The notes: generated by a model not told the origin, from the letters alone. Positions 53,930 to 63,333 are shown, counted from the stretch's first letter. The stretch is 64,000 nucleotides of DNA from Parapedobacter pyrenivorans (GCF_014636865.1 NZ_BMER01000001.1:2654718-2718717); one strand, 5' to 3'. Numbers and translations are program-made.

Positions 53930-54751
53930 ATGGGTTATTATCATTTACAAGAAGACAACAACTATCCTAAAGCACTGTGGATATCAAGTGCAGTGATGGG
54001 GGTATTGTTGATTCTTAGCTTTATTATCATGATCGGATCGGCTTTCCCGGATATCGGAACCGGGGGCATCATTGTCAACTATGGTACGTCCGAAGTCGGG
54101 ATGGGCGACGATTACATGACAGTCGACGAGGCATCTATGGATCCGAATGCGAATAACGTGAGGCCAGATAAGATTGACCCGGAGCAGGAAACCCAAGCCA
54201 CGCCTTCGCAGCAGGTTACGGAGCGCAGTGTTGCTACGCAGGATATGGAAGATGCGCCTGCTGTAGTCGCCAATGAGCCAAAAAAGGCCAATGCGGAAGA
54301 GGCCACGGTGGAAAAGAAGGACAGTAAACCTGCAGTCAATCCGAATGCCCTTTATACCGGAAAGCGTAACAACGCTACAGGCAGGGGAGACGGCACCGGA
54401 GCAACCGGCGGCAATCAAGGCAGCAACCAGGGCGATCCACTTTCTCCGGATTATGGCGAGGGCGGTTCGGGAGACGGCGATATGGGCCTTTCCATCCAAA
54501 ATCGTGGCTGGGCGGTGCCACCTGATATTGAAGATAACGGCCAGCAGGCCGGTGTGGTGATGGTGGAGGTCCGCGTGGCTCGCGATGGCCGGATCACGTT
54601 TGCCCGTGTAAGCCTAAGAGGAACAACATTGACCGATAAATCGTTATGGGATAAATGCGAACGTGCAGTAAGGGGGGCGAGGTTTAACGAGATCGAACGG
54701 GCGCCGCGAGAGCAACGTGGATTAATCCCGTTTAGATTCAAATTAAAATAA
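53930..54751 (+). CDS. TonB-like energy transducer
   Basis: The 273 residues have an N-terminal cytoplasmic tip (MGYYHLQEDNNYPKALW), one membrane helix (about 17-38), a long acidic/polar linker with glycine-rich stretch, and a TonB-type C-terminal domain (about 180-273, GVVMVEVRVARDGRITFARV, then ARFNEIE). It lacks the usual Pro-rich linker, having E/D/N-rich and GDG-rich sequence instead, closer to a TolA-like spacer. It follows exbD by 69 bases and precedes folC. Confidence 0.88.
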   Translation: MGYYHLQEDNNYPKALWISSAVMGVLLILSFIIMIGSAFPDIGTGGIIVNYGTSEVGMGDDYMTVDEASMDPNANNVRPDKIDPEQETQATPSQQVTERSVATQDMEDAPAVVANEPKKANAEEATVEKKDSKPAVNPNALYTGKRNNATGRGDGTGATGGNQGSNQGDPLSPDYGEGGSGDGDMGLSIQNRGWAVPPDIEDNGQQAGVVMVEVRVARDGRITFARVSLRGTTLTDKSLWDKCERAVRGARFNEIERAPREQRGLIPFRFKLK

Positions 54752-54774
54752 CGACATCCGTTTGTTTAATCCGC

Positions 54775-56082
54775 ATGAACTACGAGGAAGCAGTTGATTA
54801 CCTCTACGCGCGGTTGCCGATGTTTACACGCGATGGTGCATCGGCATTCAAAAAAGACCTCACGAATACTTATCGGCTTTGTGAGGCAATTGGCAATCCC
54901 CAAAATCGGTTCAAGTGTATTCATATAGCCGGCACGAATGGTAAGGGATCCACATCACATATGCTCGCTGCCAGCTTGCAGGCGGCGGGTTATAAAACCG
55001 GTTTATATACCTCACCCCATCTATTGGATTTCCGCGAACGGATCCGGATAAACGGTTCCATGATTCCTCGGGATGCGGTCGCCGATTTCGTCAGTGCTAA
55101 TCAATCCCTGATAGAGATCATCCAGCCTTCGTTTTTCGAGGTAACGGTAGCCATGGCATTTAGCTATTTCGCCGAAGAGCAGGTGGATATCGTTGTGGTC
55201 GAGACCGGCCTAGGTGGTAGGCTCGACTCTACCAATATCGTTATGCCGTTGCTCTCCGTGATCACGAATATTGGCTACGACCACACCCATATGCTAGGCA
55301 ATACACTGCAAGAGATCGCCATGGAAAAAGCAGGTATTATCAAACCAGGTGTACCTGTAGTGGTGGGAGAATGGCAACAGGATGTGGCTGATATCTTTAA
55401 GCGTTTCGCTGTCGAGAATGGGAGCTCACTTGTATTTGCATCCGACCAGTGGCAGATAGACGCCATTGGGAAGGATTCAGGCTTGTTACACCTGAAAACC
55501 TTGCATCGGTATTCGGACGATGAGCGGACCTATGCATTGGATCTTACAGGGAGCTATCAAGCCAAGAACCTTCCGGGAGTCCTTTGCGCGGTAGATGAAT
55601 TAAGAAAGCAGGGCTTTTCCATTTCGGATACCACTGTGCAATATGCATTGAAACACGTACAGCGCCTTACGGGGTTGATGGGGCGGTGGCAGACCCTCTC
55701 AACAGACCCATTGATTATTTGCGATACGGGGCATAATATAGATGGCTGGCGGGAAGTATTGGCTAACATCGCTGCTATCGCCTATCACGAACTTCACATC
55801 GTAATTGGCGTAATGCGTGATAAGGATCTGGAACAGATGCTTCCGTTGTTACCTCGGGATACCCACTATTATTTCTGCCAAGTGGATATGCCAAGGGCAC
55901 TGCCAGCGGCTGAACTACACGAGATTGCGACACATTTCGGATTACAAGGAGAGGTGTTTGATCGTGTTAGCGATGCGGTCATGGCTGCGCGGGAAAGCGC
56001 ACTTTCGTCAGACCTTATTTTTATCGGTGGTAGTACATTTATTGTAGCGGACGCCCTGCTGGCCATGGGGTTTAGTGCTTGA
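54775..56082 (+). CDS. folC: Bifunctional dihydrofolate/folylpolyglutamate synthase
   Basis: Adds glutamate to dihydropteroate and tetrahydrofolate; cytoplasmic Mur-ligase family. The 435 residues are normal. Motifs: HIAGTNGKGSTSHMLA (P-loop), TSPHLLDFRERIRING, VVVETGLGGRLDSTN, ITNIGYDHTHMLGNTL, the carbamylated-lysine region MEKAGIIKPGVP, and CDTGHNIDGWREVL. It starts 23 bases after the TonB-like gene, in the same direction. It is convergent with ansA, with ten bases between stops. Confidence 0.96.
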   Translation: MNYEEAVDYLYARLPMFTRDGASAFKKDLTNTYRLCEAIGNPQNRFKCIHIAGTNGKGSTSHMLAASLQAAGYKTGLYTSPHLLDFRERIRINGSMIPRDAVADFVSANQSLIEIIQPSFFEVTVAMAFSYFAEEQVDIVVVETGLGGRLDSTNIVMPLLSVITNIGYDHTHMLGNTLQEIAMEKAGIIKPGVPVVVGEWQQDVADIFKRFAVENGSSLVFASDQWQIDAIGKDSGLLHLKTLHRYSDDERTYALDLTGSYQAKNLPGVLCAVDELRKQGFSISDTTVQYALKHVQRLTGLMGRWQTLSTDPLIICDTGHNIDGWREVLANIAAIAYHELHIVIGVMRDKDLEQMLPLLPRDTHYYFCQVDMPRALPAAELHEIATHFGLQGEVFDRVSDAVMAARESALSSDLIFIGGSTFIVADALLAMGFSA

Positions 56083-56092
56083 AACAGGGTAA

Positions 56093-57109
56093 TCAAGCGG
56101 TCAACTCTCCCCGGATATTCTGTTCAGCCCAATAAGCGACATCGCTTTGTTGTTCGAATTCTCCTTGCAGGTACATCAGTTTGGTCACCGCAGCTTCGAA
56201 GGTCATGTCATATCCGCTGATTACACCCATTTCCTTTAAATATTTACTGGTTTCATAGCGGCCCAATTCTACTGTTCCGACCTTGCATTGAGAGATGTTA
56301 AGGATGTTTTTTCCATTCGCTATGGCACCATCGATCAGGTCGAGAAACCATTGAGCGGTTGTGGTGTTGCCTGATCCGAAAGTTTCCATGATGACTGACC
56401 GGGCAGGCGATTCCAATACCGCACGTACAATCTCAGAACTGATGCCCGGGTATAACTTCAGCACGGATACCGAATTATCCAATTCGGTGTGCAAGATAAA
56501 TTCCTTGCCGCTGTTGTCGAGCAAGGCCCCGCGGTTGTATTTGAGGTGAACACCTGCTTCGACCAACACGGGGTAATTGGGAGACCGGAAGGCCTCAAAT
56601 TTCGCAGAGTTATATTTGAATGAACGGTTACCGCGGAAAAGCTTATTATCGAAGAAGATGCATACTTCGTGGATGAGTGACCTGTCCTTTTTTTTGGCAG
56701 ACGCTAGTTCCAGTGCTGTAATCAGGTTTTCTCTCGCATCTGTCCGTATTTCACCGATCGGTAACTGGGAGCCGGAGAGGATGACCGGCTTCTGCAATCC
56801 CTCAAGCATAAAACTTAAAGCGGAAGCCGAAAACGCCATCGTGTCCGAGCCATGGAGGATGACAAACCCATCATAGGCATCATAATTTTCTTTAATGAGG
56901 CTGGCCATTTCCACCCATATAGCAGGCTGCATATTCGACGAGTCGATTATGGGGGTAAACGAGTGCACCGTGAGGTTATAGTTGAGCCGCGCCAATTCCG
57001 GGATATTTTTGGCGATGAGCTCAAAATCAAATGGCATGAATGTGCCGTTTTGGTCGTCTTTGACCATCCCGATCGTTCCTCCCGTATAAATTACGAAAAC
57101 ATTGTTCAT
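56093..57109 (-). CDS. ansA: L-asparaginase, type I (cytoplasmic)
   Basis: Hydrolyses asparagine to aspartate and ammonia. The 338 residues have no signal peptide and show both asparaginase signatures: VIYTGGTIGMVKDD near the start, with the nucleophile threonine in TGGTIG, and GFVILHGSDTMAFSASAL with the second Thr-Asp pair. It lies 36 bases after tatD in the same direction and is probably co-transcribed with it. Confidence 0.95.
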   Translation of the reverse strand: MNNVFVIYTGGTIGMVKDDQNGTFMPFDFELIAKNIPELARLNYNLTVHSFTPIIDSSNMQPAIWVEMASLIKENYDAYDGFVILHGSDTMAFSASALSFMLEGLQKPVILSGSQLPIGEIRTDARENLITALELASAKKKDRSLIHEVCIFFDNKLFRGNRSFKYNSAKFEAFRSPNYPVLVEAGVHLKYNRGALLDNSGKEFILHTELDNSVSVLKLYPGISSEIVRAVLESPARSVIMETFGSGNTTTAQWFLDLIDGAIANGKNILNISQCKVGTVELGRYETSKYLKEMGVISGYDMTFEAAVTKLMYLQGEFEQQSDVAYWAEQNIRGELTA

Positions 57110-57145
57110 CCAATTAACGTTATGGTTGCTGCGTTTGGCGCAGGC

Positions 57146-57913
57146 TCAAATCCCGAATACTCGTTTTGCATTTTCCGTGGTTGTCGCTGCTACGGTTGCT
57201 AGGGTAACTCCGTGCAAATCTGCAATTTTTTGTGCAATATGCAATAGGTAACTGCTTTCATTCTTTTTTCCCCGATAGGGTACTGGTGCAAGGTATGGGG
57301 CATCTGTTTCCAATACGATATGACGGAGGTCTAGGTTAGCAACCACCGCATCCAACCCTGCGTTTTTGTAGGTAACAACACCACCTATCCCAAGGTGTAG
57401 GCCCAAATCAATGGTGCGTTGTGCCTGTTGGCTATTTCCGGTGAAGCAATGCAGGACGCCCCTCAAGCGACCATCTTGTACCTCATCAAGCAATTGGAAG
57501 AGCTCGTCAAAAGCATCTCGACAATGAATGGAAACCGGTAGACCTAGGTCCTTCGCCCAGCGGGTCTGAATGCGGAACGCTTCCTGCTGCAACGGTAACG
57601 TAGTTTTTTCCCAATGAAGGTCAATGCCAATTTCGCCGATTCCGTAAATTTTATTGTCGGCGATTATTTGTTCGATGGTGGCTAGCTCATCAAGGTAGTC
57701 GGTTTTTACGCTACAGGGATGCAAGCCCATCATCGCGTAGCAACTGCCTGGGTAGGCTGCTGCTGTGCCCAGTACCTTTGGGATGGATTCGCTATCCACA
57801 TTCGGCAATAAGAAATGTCTCACATCATTGTCAAAGCACCGCTGCATCTGGATGGCCAAATCGGGCGTGCCGTACAGGTAATAAAGATGTGTATGGGTAT
57901 CGGTAAGCGTCAT
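57146..57913 (-). CDS. tatD: TatD-family metal-dependent hydrolase/DNase
   Basis: Cytoplasmic TIM-barrel nuclease or deoxyribonuclease-like hydrolase. The 255 residues show the metal-binding DTHTHLYYL near the N-terminus (a variant of the usual DxHxHLD), AMMGLHPCSVK, YGIGEIGIDLHWEKT, PVSIHCRDAFDEL, GVLHCFTGN and LETDAPYLAPVPYRGK. Start ATG at 57911-57913 lies about 22 bases after a full promoter. Confidence 0.94.
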   Translation of the reverse strand: MTLTDTHTHLYYLYGTPDLAIQMQRCFDNDVRHFLLPNVDSESIPKVLGTAAAYPGSCYAMMGLHPCSVKTDYLDELATIEQIIADNKIYGIGEIGIDLHWEKTTLPLQQEAFRIQTRWAKDLGLPVSIHCRDAFDELFQLLDEVQDGRLRGVLHCFTGNSQQAQRTIDLGLHLGIGGVVTYKNAGLDAVVANLDLRHIVLETDAPYLAPVPYRGKKNESSYLLHIAQKIADLHGVTLATVAATTTENAKRVFGI

Positions 57914-57934
57914 TGCAAATCTTGGGGTGCGTTA

Positions 57935-57965
57935 CAAACTTAGCCAACTTACCTGTTAAAAGCAA
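57935..57965 (-). promoter_or_regulatory. Promoter of tatD-ansA
   Basis: Reverse strand reads TTG (57963-57965), exactly 20 bases, then TAAGTTTG (57935-57942). Both elements and the spacing fit the Bacteroidota consensus. Confidence 0.7.
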
Positions 57966-57989
57966 GACGTCAAAAGCTATATAACAAGA

Positions 57990-58011
57990 ACGCCTTCCGT
58001 TGGGAAGGCGT
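57990..58011 (-). terminator. Terminator hairpin after the FKBP gene
   Basis: Perfect nine-base arms ACGCCTTCC/GGAAGGCGT around a four-base loop, ten bases after the FKBP stop. The following T-run is poor (TCTTGTTAT), so it may be a weak terminator or an mRNA-stabilising hairpin. Confidence 0.6.
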
Positions 58012-58020
58012 CCGTTTATC

Positions 58021-58989
58021 TTATTTTCCAGTGCTATCCTGCGCCGTGGTATCAGGAGCGACAGGCTTTATGATATCGATCAGTTCGATATCGAATACCA
58101 ACGGGGCAAACGGAGGTATTACACCGCGGCCGTCGCCACGCTCACCGTATCCCAGTTCAGACGGGATAATGAGTTTCGCCTTGCTTCCTTTAGGCAACAG
58201 CAACAGGCCTTCGTCCCATCCAGGAATAACCTGGCGTACACCGATGGCAAATTTAGCCGGTTCGTAAGGACGCATGGCATTATAGGTGCCGCTTTTTTCG
58301 GCTACCTCTTTAATGGAAGTATCGAATACATCCCCAGTGGAGACCAGCGCGCCGGTATAGTTTACCTTTACGGTATCGCCAGCAGCAGGCTTTTCACCTG
58401 TGCCTTCTTCGGTGATGATGTATTGCAGGCCGGAAGCCGTTTTTTGAGGTTCTAGGTTGTTTGTTTTGATGTAGTTATTAATTTTGCTTTCTTCCGAAGT
58501 TTTCAATTTTTCGATTTCAGCATCAAAATAAGTATTCACTTCGGCATACAGCGCACTGTCCGTCAGGTCGCCTTTTTTGAAATGCTTGTTTACCTTCACG
58601 TTAAACGTTACGTATTTATCGGCAAAATCCGGCTTGGGTTGCATGGTCTTGGCTGCCATGGTATCTAAGTCGAGCTGAAATACAGCACTGTCACCTTCGC
58701 CAAGCATCCTGAACATGGAATTATAATCGCCAGGATAAAGGCCTGGTAGGGTGTCTGCAGCGATGTTGATGATCTGCGGTAGCCCAATCTTGTAGGTGCT
58801 GGATAGCAGCGAGTCCCTGTCGGTCGTGACCGTCAGGTTCACCGAAAGCAGGTCGCCCGTCTGTGCTTTGGGTTGGCCGTTATCCTTCACAATTTTGTAT
58901 TGCAGGCCGCCTTCACCCTTCTCGAATTGCTTACAGGCACTGCCCAATACTGCTATTGCGAGCCCTAAACTAAAAACTGATTTCTTCAT
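58021..58989 (-). CDS. FKBP-type peptidyl-prolyl isomerase lipoprotein
   Basis: Periplasm- or outer-membrane-facing foldase. The 322 residues begin with a lipoprotein signal (GLAIAVLGSAC). The N-terminal half (about 30-175) looks like a degenerate FKBP-like domain (GDLLSVNLTVTTDRDSLL). The C-terminal half is a full FKBP domain (about 215-310; GDTVKVNYTGALVSTGDVFD, VIPGWDEGLLLLPKGSKAKL, SELGYGERG, PFAPLVFDIELIDI). The two-part layout resembles GldI-like gliding-associated isomerases. It follows the nrnA-like gene by 17 bases and is probably translated from the same transcript. Confidence 0.92.
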   Translation of the reverse strand: MKKSVFSLGLAIAVLGSACKQFEKGEGGLQYKIVKDNGQPKAQTGDLLSVNLTVTTDRDSLLSSTYKIGLPQIINIAADTLPGLYPGDYNSMFRMLGEGDSAVFQLDLDTMAAKTMQPKPDFADKYVTFNVKVNKHFKKGDLTDSALYAEVNTYFDAEIEKLKTSEESKINNYIKTNNLEPQKTASGLQYIITEEGTGEKPAAGDTVKVNYTGALVSTGDVFDTSIKEVAEKSGTYNAMRPYEPAKFAIGVRQVIPGWDEGLLLLPKGSKAKLIIPSELGYGERGDGRGVIPPFAPLVFDIELIDIIKPVAPDTTAQDSTGK

Positions 58990-59006
58990 GTTTTGTAAGA
59001 GATTAA

Positions 59007-60017
59007 TTATTTTATTAAAAGCGCTTTATATTCCGGTAATAATGATTTGAATTGTTGAACGACATTTGATAATGATTCATTTGAATTCCCGCCTGCGGCA
59101 TTTCGGTGACCCCCGCCATTGAAATGTTTTTTACATACTTCGTTGCAAGGAAAGTCGCCCACAGACCGTAGTGAAAGTTTAACCTGCTCCGTACGATCGA
59201 TGATCAATGCGGCAAGCTTCATGCCATTGATTGCCAAGGCATAATTCACCAGCCCTTCGGTGTCACCGGTGGTGATTTGGAAGCGGTTGAGATCTTGACG
59301 GGAAATGCTAAAGAAAGCGGTATGGTATTCGTGCAATACCTCCAGCCGGTTTAATAAACAGAAGCCCAGGAATTTCAGTCGATTCTCGGTGTAGCTGTTA
59401 TACACGTGTTCATGGATTTCCCAGTTCTTGGCCCCTAAGTTGACCAGGTCTGCCGTGATGAGGTGTACCAACGGGGTGGTCGTCTGGAACCGGAATGAAC
59501 CGGTATCTGTCATGAGCCCCGTATACAGGCAGGTGGCTATTTCCGGTGTAATGGCTTGGTGATCGTCCATGACATTGACGATAAAGTCATAAACCAGCTG
59601 CGCAGATGCGGCTGCTTGGCTATCCCAATGCCGGTAGTCATCAAATCCCTCAGGATCCAGATGATGATCGATCATGATTTTGATAGCGGCGGCATTCTTC
59701 ACCGACTCTTCCATCGCATGGATGCGAGGCAGTCCATTGAAATCAAGGCAGAAGATGAAATCTGCCGAAGCGATTAATAGGTCATTACCTGTTTTGTTTT
59801 GCGTATATATCGCTACGTCTTTACGGCCAGGCATCCAGTCAAGAAAGGTCGGGAAATCCGACGGTACGATAACCTGGACGGTGTGGCCTTTGGCTTGGAG
59901 CCAGTGGTATATTGCCAATGACGACCCCAATGCATCTCCATCGGGTTTATGGTGCGTAGTGACAACGATATGCTTCGGTTTGGTCAGTTCCTCCTTAAGC
60001 GCTTCCAGTGTAAACAT
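59007..60017 (-). CDS. nrnA: DHH-family phosphoesterase (NrnA-like oligoribonuclease/pAp phosphatase)
   Basis: Degrades short RNA fragments and/or 3'-phosphoadenosine 5'-phosphate; cytoplasmic. The 336 residues show the DHH domain with HHKPDGDALGSSLAIYHWL (metal ligands), FCLDFNGLPR, the DHH triad in MIDHHLDPEGFD, TGLMTDTGSFRF, and the C-terminal DHHA1 domain with KHFNGGGHRNAAGG. Standard length. It leads a two-gene unit with the FKBP lipoprotein. Confidence 0.93.
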   Translation of the reverse strand: MFTLEALKEELTKPKHIVVTTHHKPDGDALGSSLAIYHWLQAKGHTVQVIVPSDFPTFLDWMPGRKDVAIYTQNKTGNDLLIASADFIFCLDFNGLPRIHAMEESVKNAAAIKIMIDHHLDPEGFDDYRHWDSQAAASAQLVYDFIVNVMDDHQAITPEIATCLYTGLMTDTGSFRFQTTTPLVHLITADLVNLGAKNWEIHEHVYNSYTENRLKFLGFCLLNRLEVLHEYHTAFFSISRQDLNRFQITTGDTEGLVNYALAINGMKLAALIIDRTEQVKLSLRSVGDFPCNEVCKKHFNGGGHRNAAGGNSNESLSNVVQQFKSLLPEYKALLIK

Positions 60018-60035
60018 TCAACTGCTAAAAGGTTG

Positions 60036-60043
60036 CAAACCTA
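60036..60043 (-). promoter_or_regulatory. Bacteroidota -7 element of nrnA-FKBP unit
   Basis: Reverse strand TAGGTTTG is a full match, 19 bases before the start codon. No clear -33 TTG is seen. Confidence 0.5.
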
Positions 60044-60105
60044 CTATAAAAAATCCGATTAAGGAATTTTTGAATTGTTAAAAAAAAAAATGGCTATAAT
60101 TGGAG

Positions 60106-62406
60106 ATGATTAACATCAATCGGTTTTTATTAGCGGTGTGCCTGTTGACGGCATTCACCCACCATGCGTGGGCTCAGGGCCAGCAGGACACATTACGAGT
60201 ATTGGCAATAGGCAACAGTTTTTCGCAGGATGCTGTTGAGCAATATTTACATGAACTGGCAGCAGCTGCAGGTAAACACATGGTGATCGGAAACATGTAT
60301 ATCGGTGGGGCACCGCTGTCGCTGCACTGGGAGAATGCCCAGGGCGACAAGGCTGCATACAGCTATCGGAAAATCGATGCAGCGGGAGCAAATACGACCC
60401 GCGAACATGTCAGCATCCTTACCGCATTAGCGGACGAACGCTGGGATTACATATCACTCCAGCAGGCTAGTCCATTGTCCGGTCAGTTTGATAGTTATCG
60501 CTTGCCGCTTAACTCATTGTACCATTATATCGATAGTGCGACAGCCGGTAGCAGCAGATTTATTTGGCACCAGACCTGGGCATATGCGGCTAACTCAACA
60601 CATGACGGTTTTGCAAATTATGATAACGACCAACAGACGATGTACAAAGCCATCATGAAGGCTTCTGCGCAAGCACAGCAGCTGGTTCCCATCGATTTGT
60701 TGATCCCCTGTGGTACGGCCATCCAGAATGCGCGGACGAGTTTTATCGGTGATAGCCTTACGCGCGATGGATACCACCTCGATCTGCACATCGGGCGGTT
60801 TATCGCGGCATGTACCTGGTTCGAATCCCTGTTTGGCAAACAAGCACCCGTAGGTCATTACCGCCCGGATCAAGTGTCTGAGGCGCAGGCCGCGATTGCT
60901 CGGCAGGCCGCCCACGCGGCGGTCCGGCAACCCTTTTCAGTGACGGAAATCAAATCGCAACCCAATGTCCTCATTATCCTTTCCGACGACCACGCTTTTC
61001 AGGCGATTAGTGCGTATGGACATGGCTCGGTCCAAACACCTAATATCGACCGGATAGCAAGAGAAGGTGCGCGGTTTGTGGGAGCCTATGTAACGAATTC
61101 GATCTGCGGACCAAGCCGCGCGACATTGCTTACGGGAAAATACAGCCATAAAAATGGATTCAAGGACAACGAAACGTCCACGTTCGATCATGGACAGGAT
61201 CTGTTTGTAAAACGGCTACAGGGCGTAGGCTATCAAACCGCATGGATCGGGAAACAGCATCTGGGCAATAACCCGCAAGGTTTCGACTATTACAGTATTC
61301 TCCCCGGGCAGGGTAGTTATTACAATCCCGATTTTATCAACCAAGATGGTAAAAAGGAGCATGTGGAAGGATATGTGACGGACATTATTACGGATAAAGC
61401 CGAAACATGGCTCGAAGGAAGAGATCATAACAGACCATTTTGCTTAGTCATCGGTCACAAAGCGACCCACCGAACGTGGTTACCGGATACAGTCGACTTT
61501 GGCCGATACGAGCAAATGGATTTTCCGCTGCCCAAAACTTTTTATGACGATTATACAGGACGCCAGGCTGCGGCCCTGCAGGAAATGAGTATAGCCAAGG
61601 ATATGCGGATGGGCTATGACCTGAAGATGCAGACGATTGGTGAAGCCGATCGTGAAGCAGCTGTGAAACGGATGAATGACGCACAACGTCAGAAGTTTGA
61701 CGCGTATTACCAACCGATATTCGCCGACTTCAAATCGCGCAACCTTTCGGGAAGGGCGCTGGCCGAATGGAAGTACCAGCATTATATGCGGGACTACCTC
61801 AGTACGGCAGCTTCCATGGACCGTAGTATCGGACGGGTATTGGACTATCTTGACACCCACGGGCTCACGGAAAACACGTTGGTCATTTACCTTTCAGACC
61901 AAGGGTTCTACCTGGGAGAACACGGGTGGTTTGATAAGCGGTTTATGTATGAGGAATCTTTTCGTACGCCGATGGTGGCGCGGATGCCCGGTGTAATTGC
62001 ACCGGGTTCTGAGATCGGTCATTTCGTGGTAAATACTGACATTGCACCAACGGTGCTGGATCTTGCCGGTGCAGCTATTCCGGCAGACATGCAGGGGATG
62101 TCTATGCTGCCGCTATTCAAGCGGCCAGAAGCCGCCATACGCGATGCCGTGTATTATCATTATTATGAAAATGGCGAGCATGCGGTCTCCCCGCATTTCG
62201 GTGTACGGACGGCGCGCTATAAGCTCATCCGATTTTACAAACGGGTGGACGCTTGGGAGCTTTTCGATCTCAAGGAAGATCCGAATGAAATGGACAACCT
62301 GTATGGCAAAACAGGATACAAAGCGATAACCACCGAAATGAAAAAACTGTTGACGGAGCAGATCAAAAAGTTCGATGACCAAGAAGCCGCGGCGCTTTTG
62401 ATGTAA
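60106..62406 (+). CDS. SGNH (DUF4886)-sulfatase fusion protein
   Basis: Secreted two-enzyme protein for sulfated, probably acylated glycans. From ATG 60106 (MININRFLLAVCLLTAF) it has 766 residues: signal peptide (to about 25), an SGNH/DUF4886 domain (about 32-270) with probable nucleophile S38 in AIGNSFSQDA and a GDSLTRDGYHL segment near its end, and a type I sulfatase (about 286-760) with metal-binding LIILSDDHAFQ, formylglycine site C334 in CGPSRATLLTGK, and YLSDQGFYLGEHGWFDKRFM. The cysteine form needs an anaerobic or aerobic maturase encoded elsewhere. A GntR regulator and a SusC follow, so it probably begins a glycan-use locus. Confidence 0.92.
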   Translation: MININRFLLAVCLLTAFTHHAWAQGQQDTLRVLAIGNSFSQDAVEQYLHELAAAAGKHMVIGNMYIGGAPLSLHWENAQGDKAAYSYRKIDAAGANTTREHVSILTALADERWDYISLQQASPLSGQFDSYRLPLNSLYHYIDSATAGSSRFIWHQTWAYAANSTHDGFANYDNDQQTMYKAIMKASAQAQQLVPIDLLIPCGTAIQNARTSFIGDSLTRDGYHLDLHIGRFIAACTWFESLFGKQAPVGHYRPDQVSEAQAAIARQAAHAAVRQPFSVTEIKSQPNVLIILSDDHAFQAISAYGHGSVQTPNIDRIAREGARFVGAYVTNSICGPSRATLLTGKYSHKNGFKDNETSTFDHGQDLFVKRLQGVGYQTAWIGKQHLGNNPQGFDYYSILPGQGSYYNPDFINQDGKKEHVEGYVTDIITDKAETWLEGRDHNRPFCLVIGHKATHRTWLPDTVDFGRYEQMDFPLPKTFYDDYTGRQAAALQEMSIAKDMRMGYDLKMQTIGEADREAAVKRMNDAQRQKFDAYYQPIFADFKSRNLSGRALAEWKYQHYMRDYLSTAASMDRSIGRVLDYLDTHGLTENTLVIYLSDQGFYLGEHGWFDKRFMYEESFRTPMVARMPGVIAPGSEIGHFVVNTDIAPTVLDLAGAAIPADMQGMSMLPLFKRPEAAIRDAVYYHYYENGEHAVSPHFGVRTARYKLIRFYKRVDAWELFDLKEDPNEMDNLYGKTGYKAITTEMKKLLTEQIKKFDDQEAAALLM

Positions 62407-62493
62407 TAAACAAAAATTTATTTTGTCCTACATAATCACAAAAAATATCACATTTTTGCAATCATCACCAACAGGTTACTACAATAGGATTAG

Positions 62494-63198
62494 ATGGCAA
62501 GCAAGAATTTAAGTAGGGACATCGAGAAAATAGCACCCTCTACCATGGCGGACGTGGTGGAACTGCGTTTAAGGGAATATCTGAAAAGAAAGGCTTTCAA
62601 GCCGGGCGACGCCCTGCCAAAAGAATTGGAGCTGGCGGAAGCATTGGACGTGAGTCGCAATGTGCTGCGTGAGGCACTCAGCCGTTTGCGTATGTTGGGG
62701 ATGATTGAATCGAGGAAGAAGCGAGGGATGATATTAGCGGAGCCGGACATCCTCGGCGGGTTCGAACGGGTAATGGATCCACTGATATTGGATGTGAAGA
62801 CGCTTCAGGATCTGTTTGAGCTGCGTCTTGTGCTCGAAATGGGTTTGGCCGACATCTTATTTGCTCGGATGACCGATAAGGACTTGAAAGAATTGGAGCA
62901 GATCGTTAACAAAGAGGTGAATAAAGTACAGAAGCCCTTCAAGGTAAAACATGAAATCGCGTTCCATGGCAAGCTCTACCAAATGACCGGTAACGATACG
63001 TTCAGGCGGTTCCAGAATATGCTGCTGCCCGTATTTGAATATGTGGTCAGTGAGGAAGCAAAAATCAATGGCCAGGCAAAGGTAGGTAAGGTGACCCATC
63101 GGGATTTGCTTGATTTGCTTAAAAAAGGCAATCCTGACGATTTCCGGCAAGGCATGAAGGAACATTTGAGCCCGCATTTTGAACGCATACGGAAATAG
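62494..63198 (+). CDS. GntR/FadR-family transcriptional regulator
   Basis: Ligand-responsive DNA-binding protein of 234 residues. The N-terminal winged helix-turn-helix (about 18-85; GDALPKELELAEALDVSRNV, REALSRLRMLGMIESRKKRG) is followed by a C-terminal FCD-type helical domain (about 100-230; FELRLVLEMGLADILFARMT, FHGKLYQMTGNDTFRRF) with His/Asp residues placed for a metal or organic acid ligand. It lies between the sulfatase fusion and a SusC gene and probably controls that locus. A near-consensus CATTTTTG lies at 62451-62458. Confidence 0.92.
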   Translation: MASKNLSRDIEKIAPSTMADVVELRLREYLKRKAFKPGDALPKELELAEALDVSRNVLREALSRLRMLGMIESRKKRGMILAEPDILGGFERVMDPLILDVKTLQDLFELRLVLEMGLADILFARMTDKDLKELEQIVNKEVNKVQKPFKVKHEIAFHGKLYQMTGNDTFRRFQNMLLPVFEYVVSEEAKINGQAKVGKVTHRDLLDLLKKGNPDDFRQGMKEHLSPHFERIRK

Positions 63199-63316
63199 GT
63201 GATCCCAAGTAACAAAACCAGCTAAACAAGAGAAATAGGAAAAAATATTTGGAAGTGTGGATTTAATATTTTTCTTTTGTTGATATGTTCTACATAAGGA
63301 CGATATCACCAACTAT

Positions 63317-63324
63317 TAAATTTG
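63317..63324 (+). promoter_or_regulatory. Bacteroidota -7 element of the second susC
   Basis: TAAATTTG is a full match and ends nine bases before the ATG at 63334, suggesting a very short leader. No TTG at the -33 distance is seen. Confidence 0.4.
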
Positions 63325-63333
63325 TACTGAATT

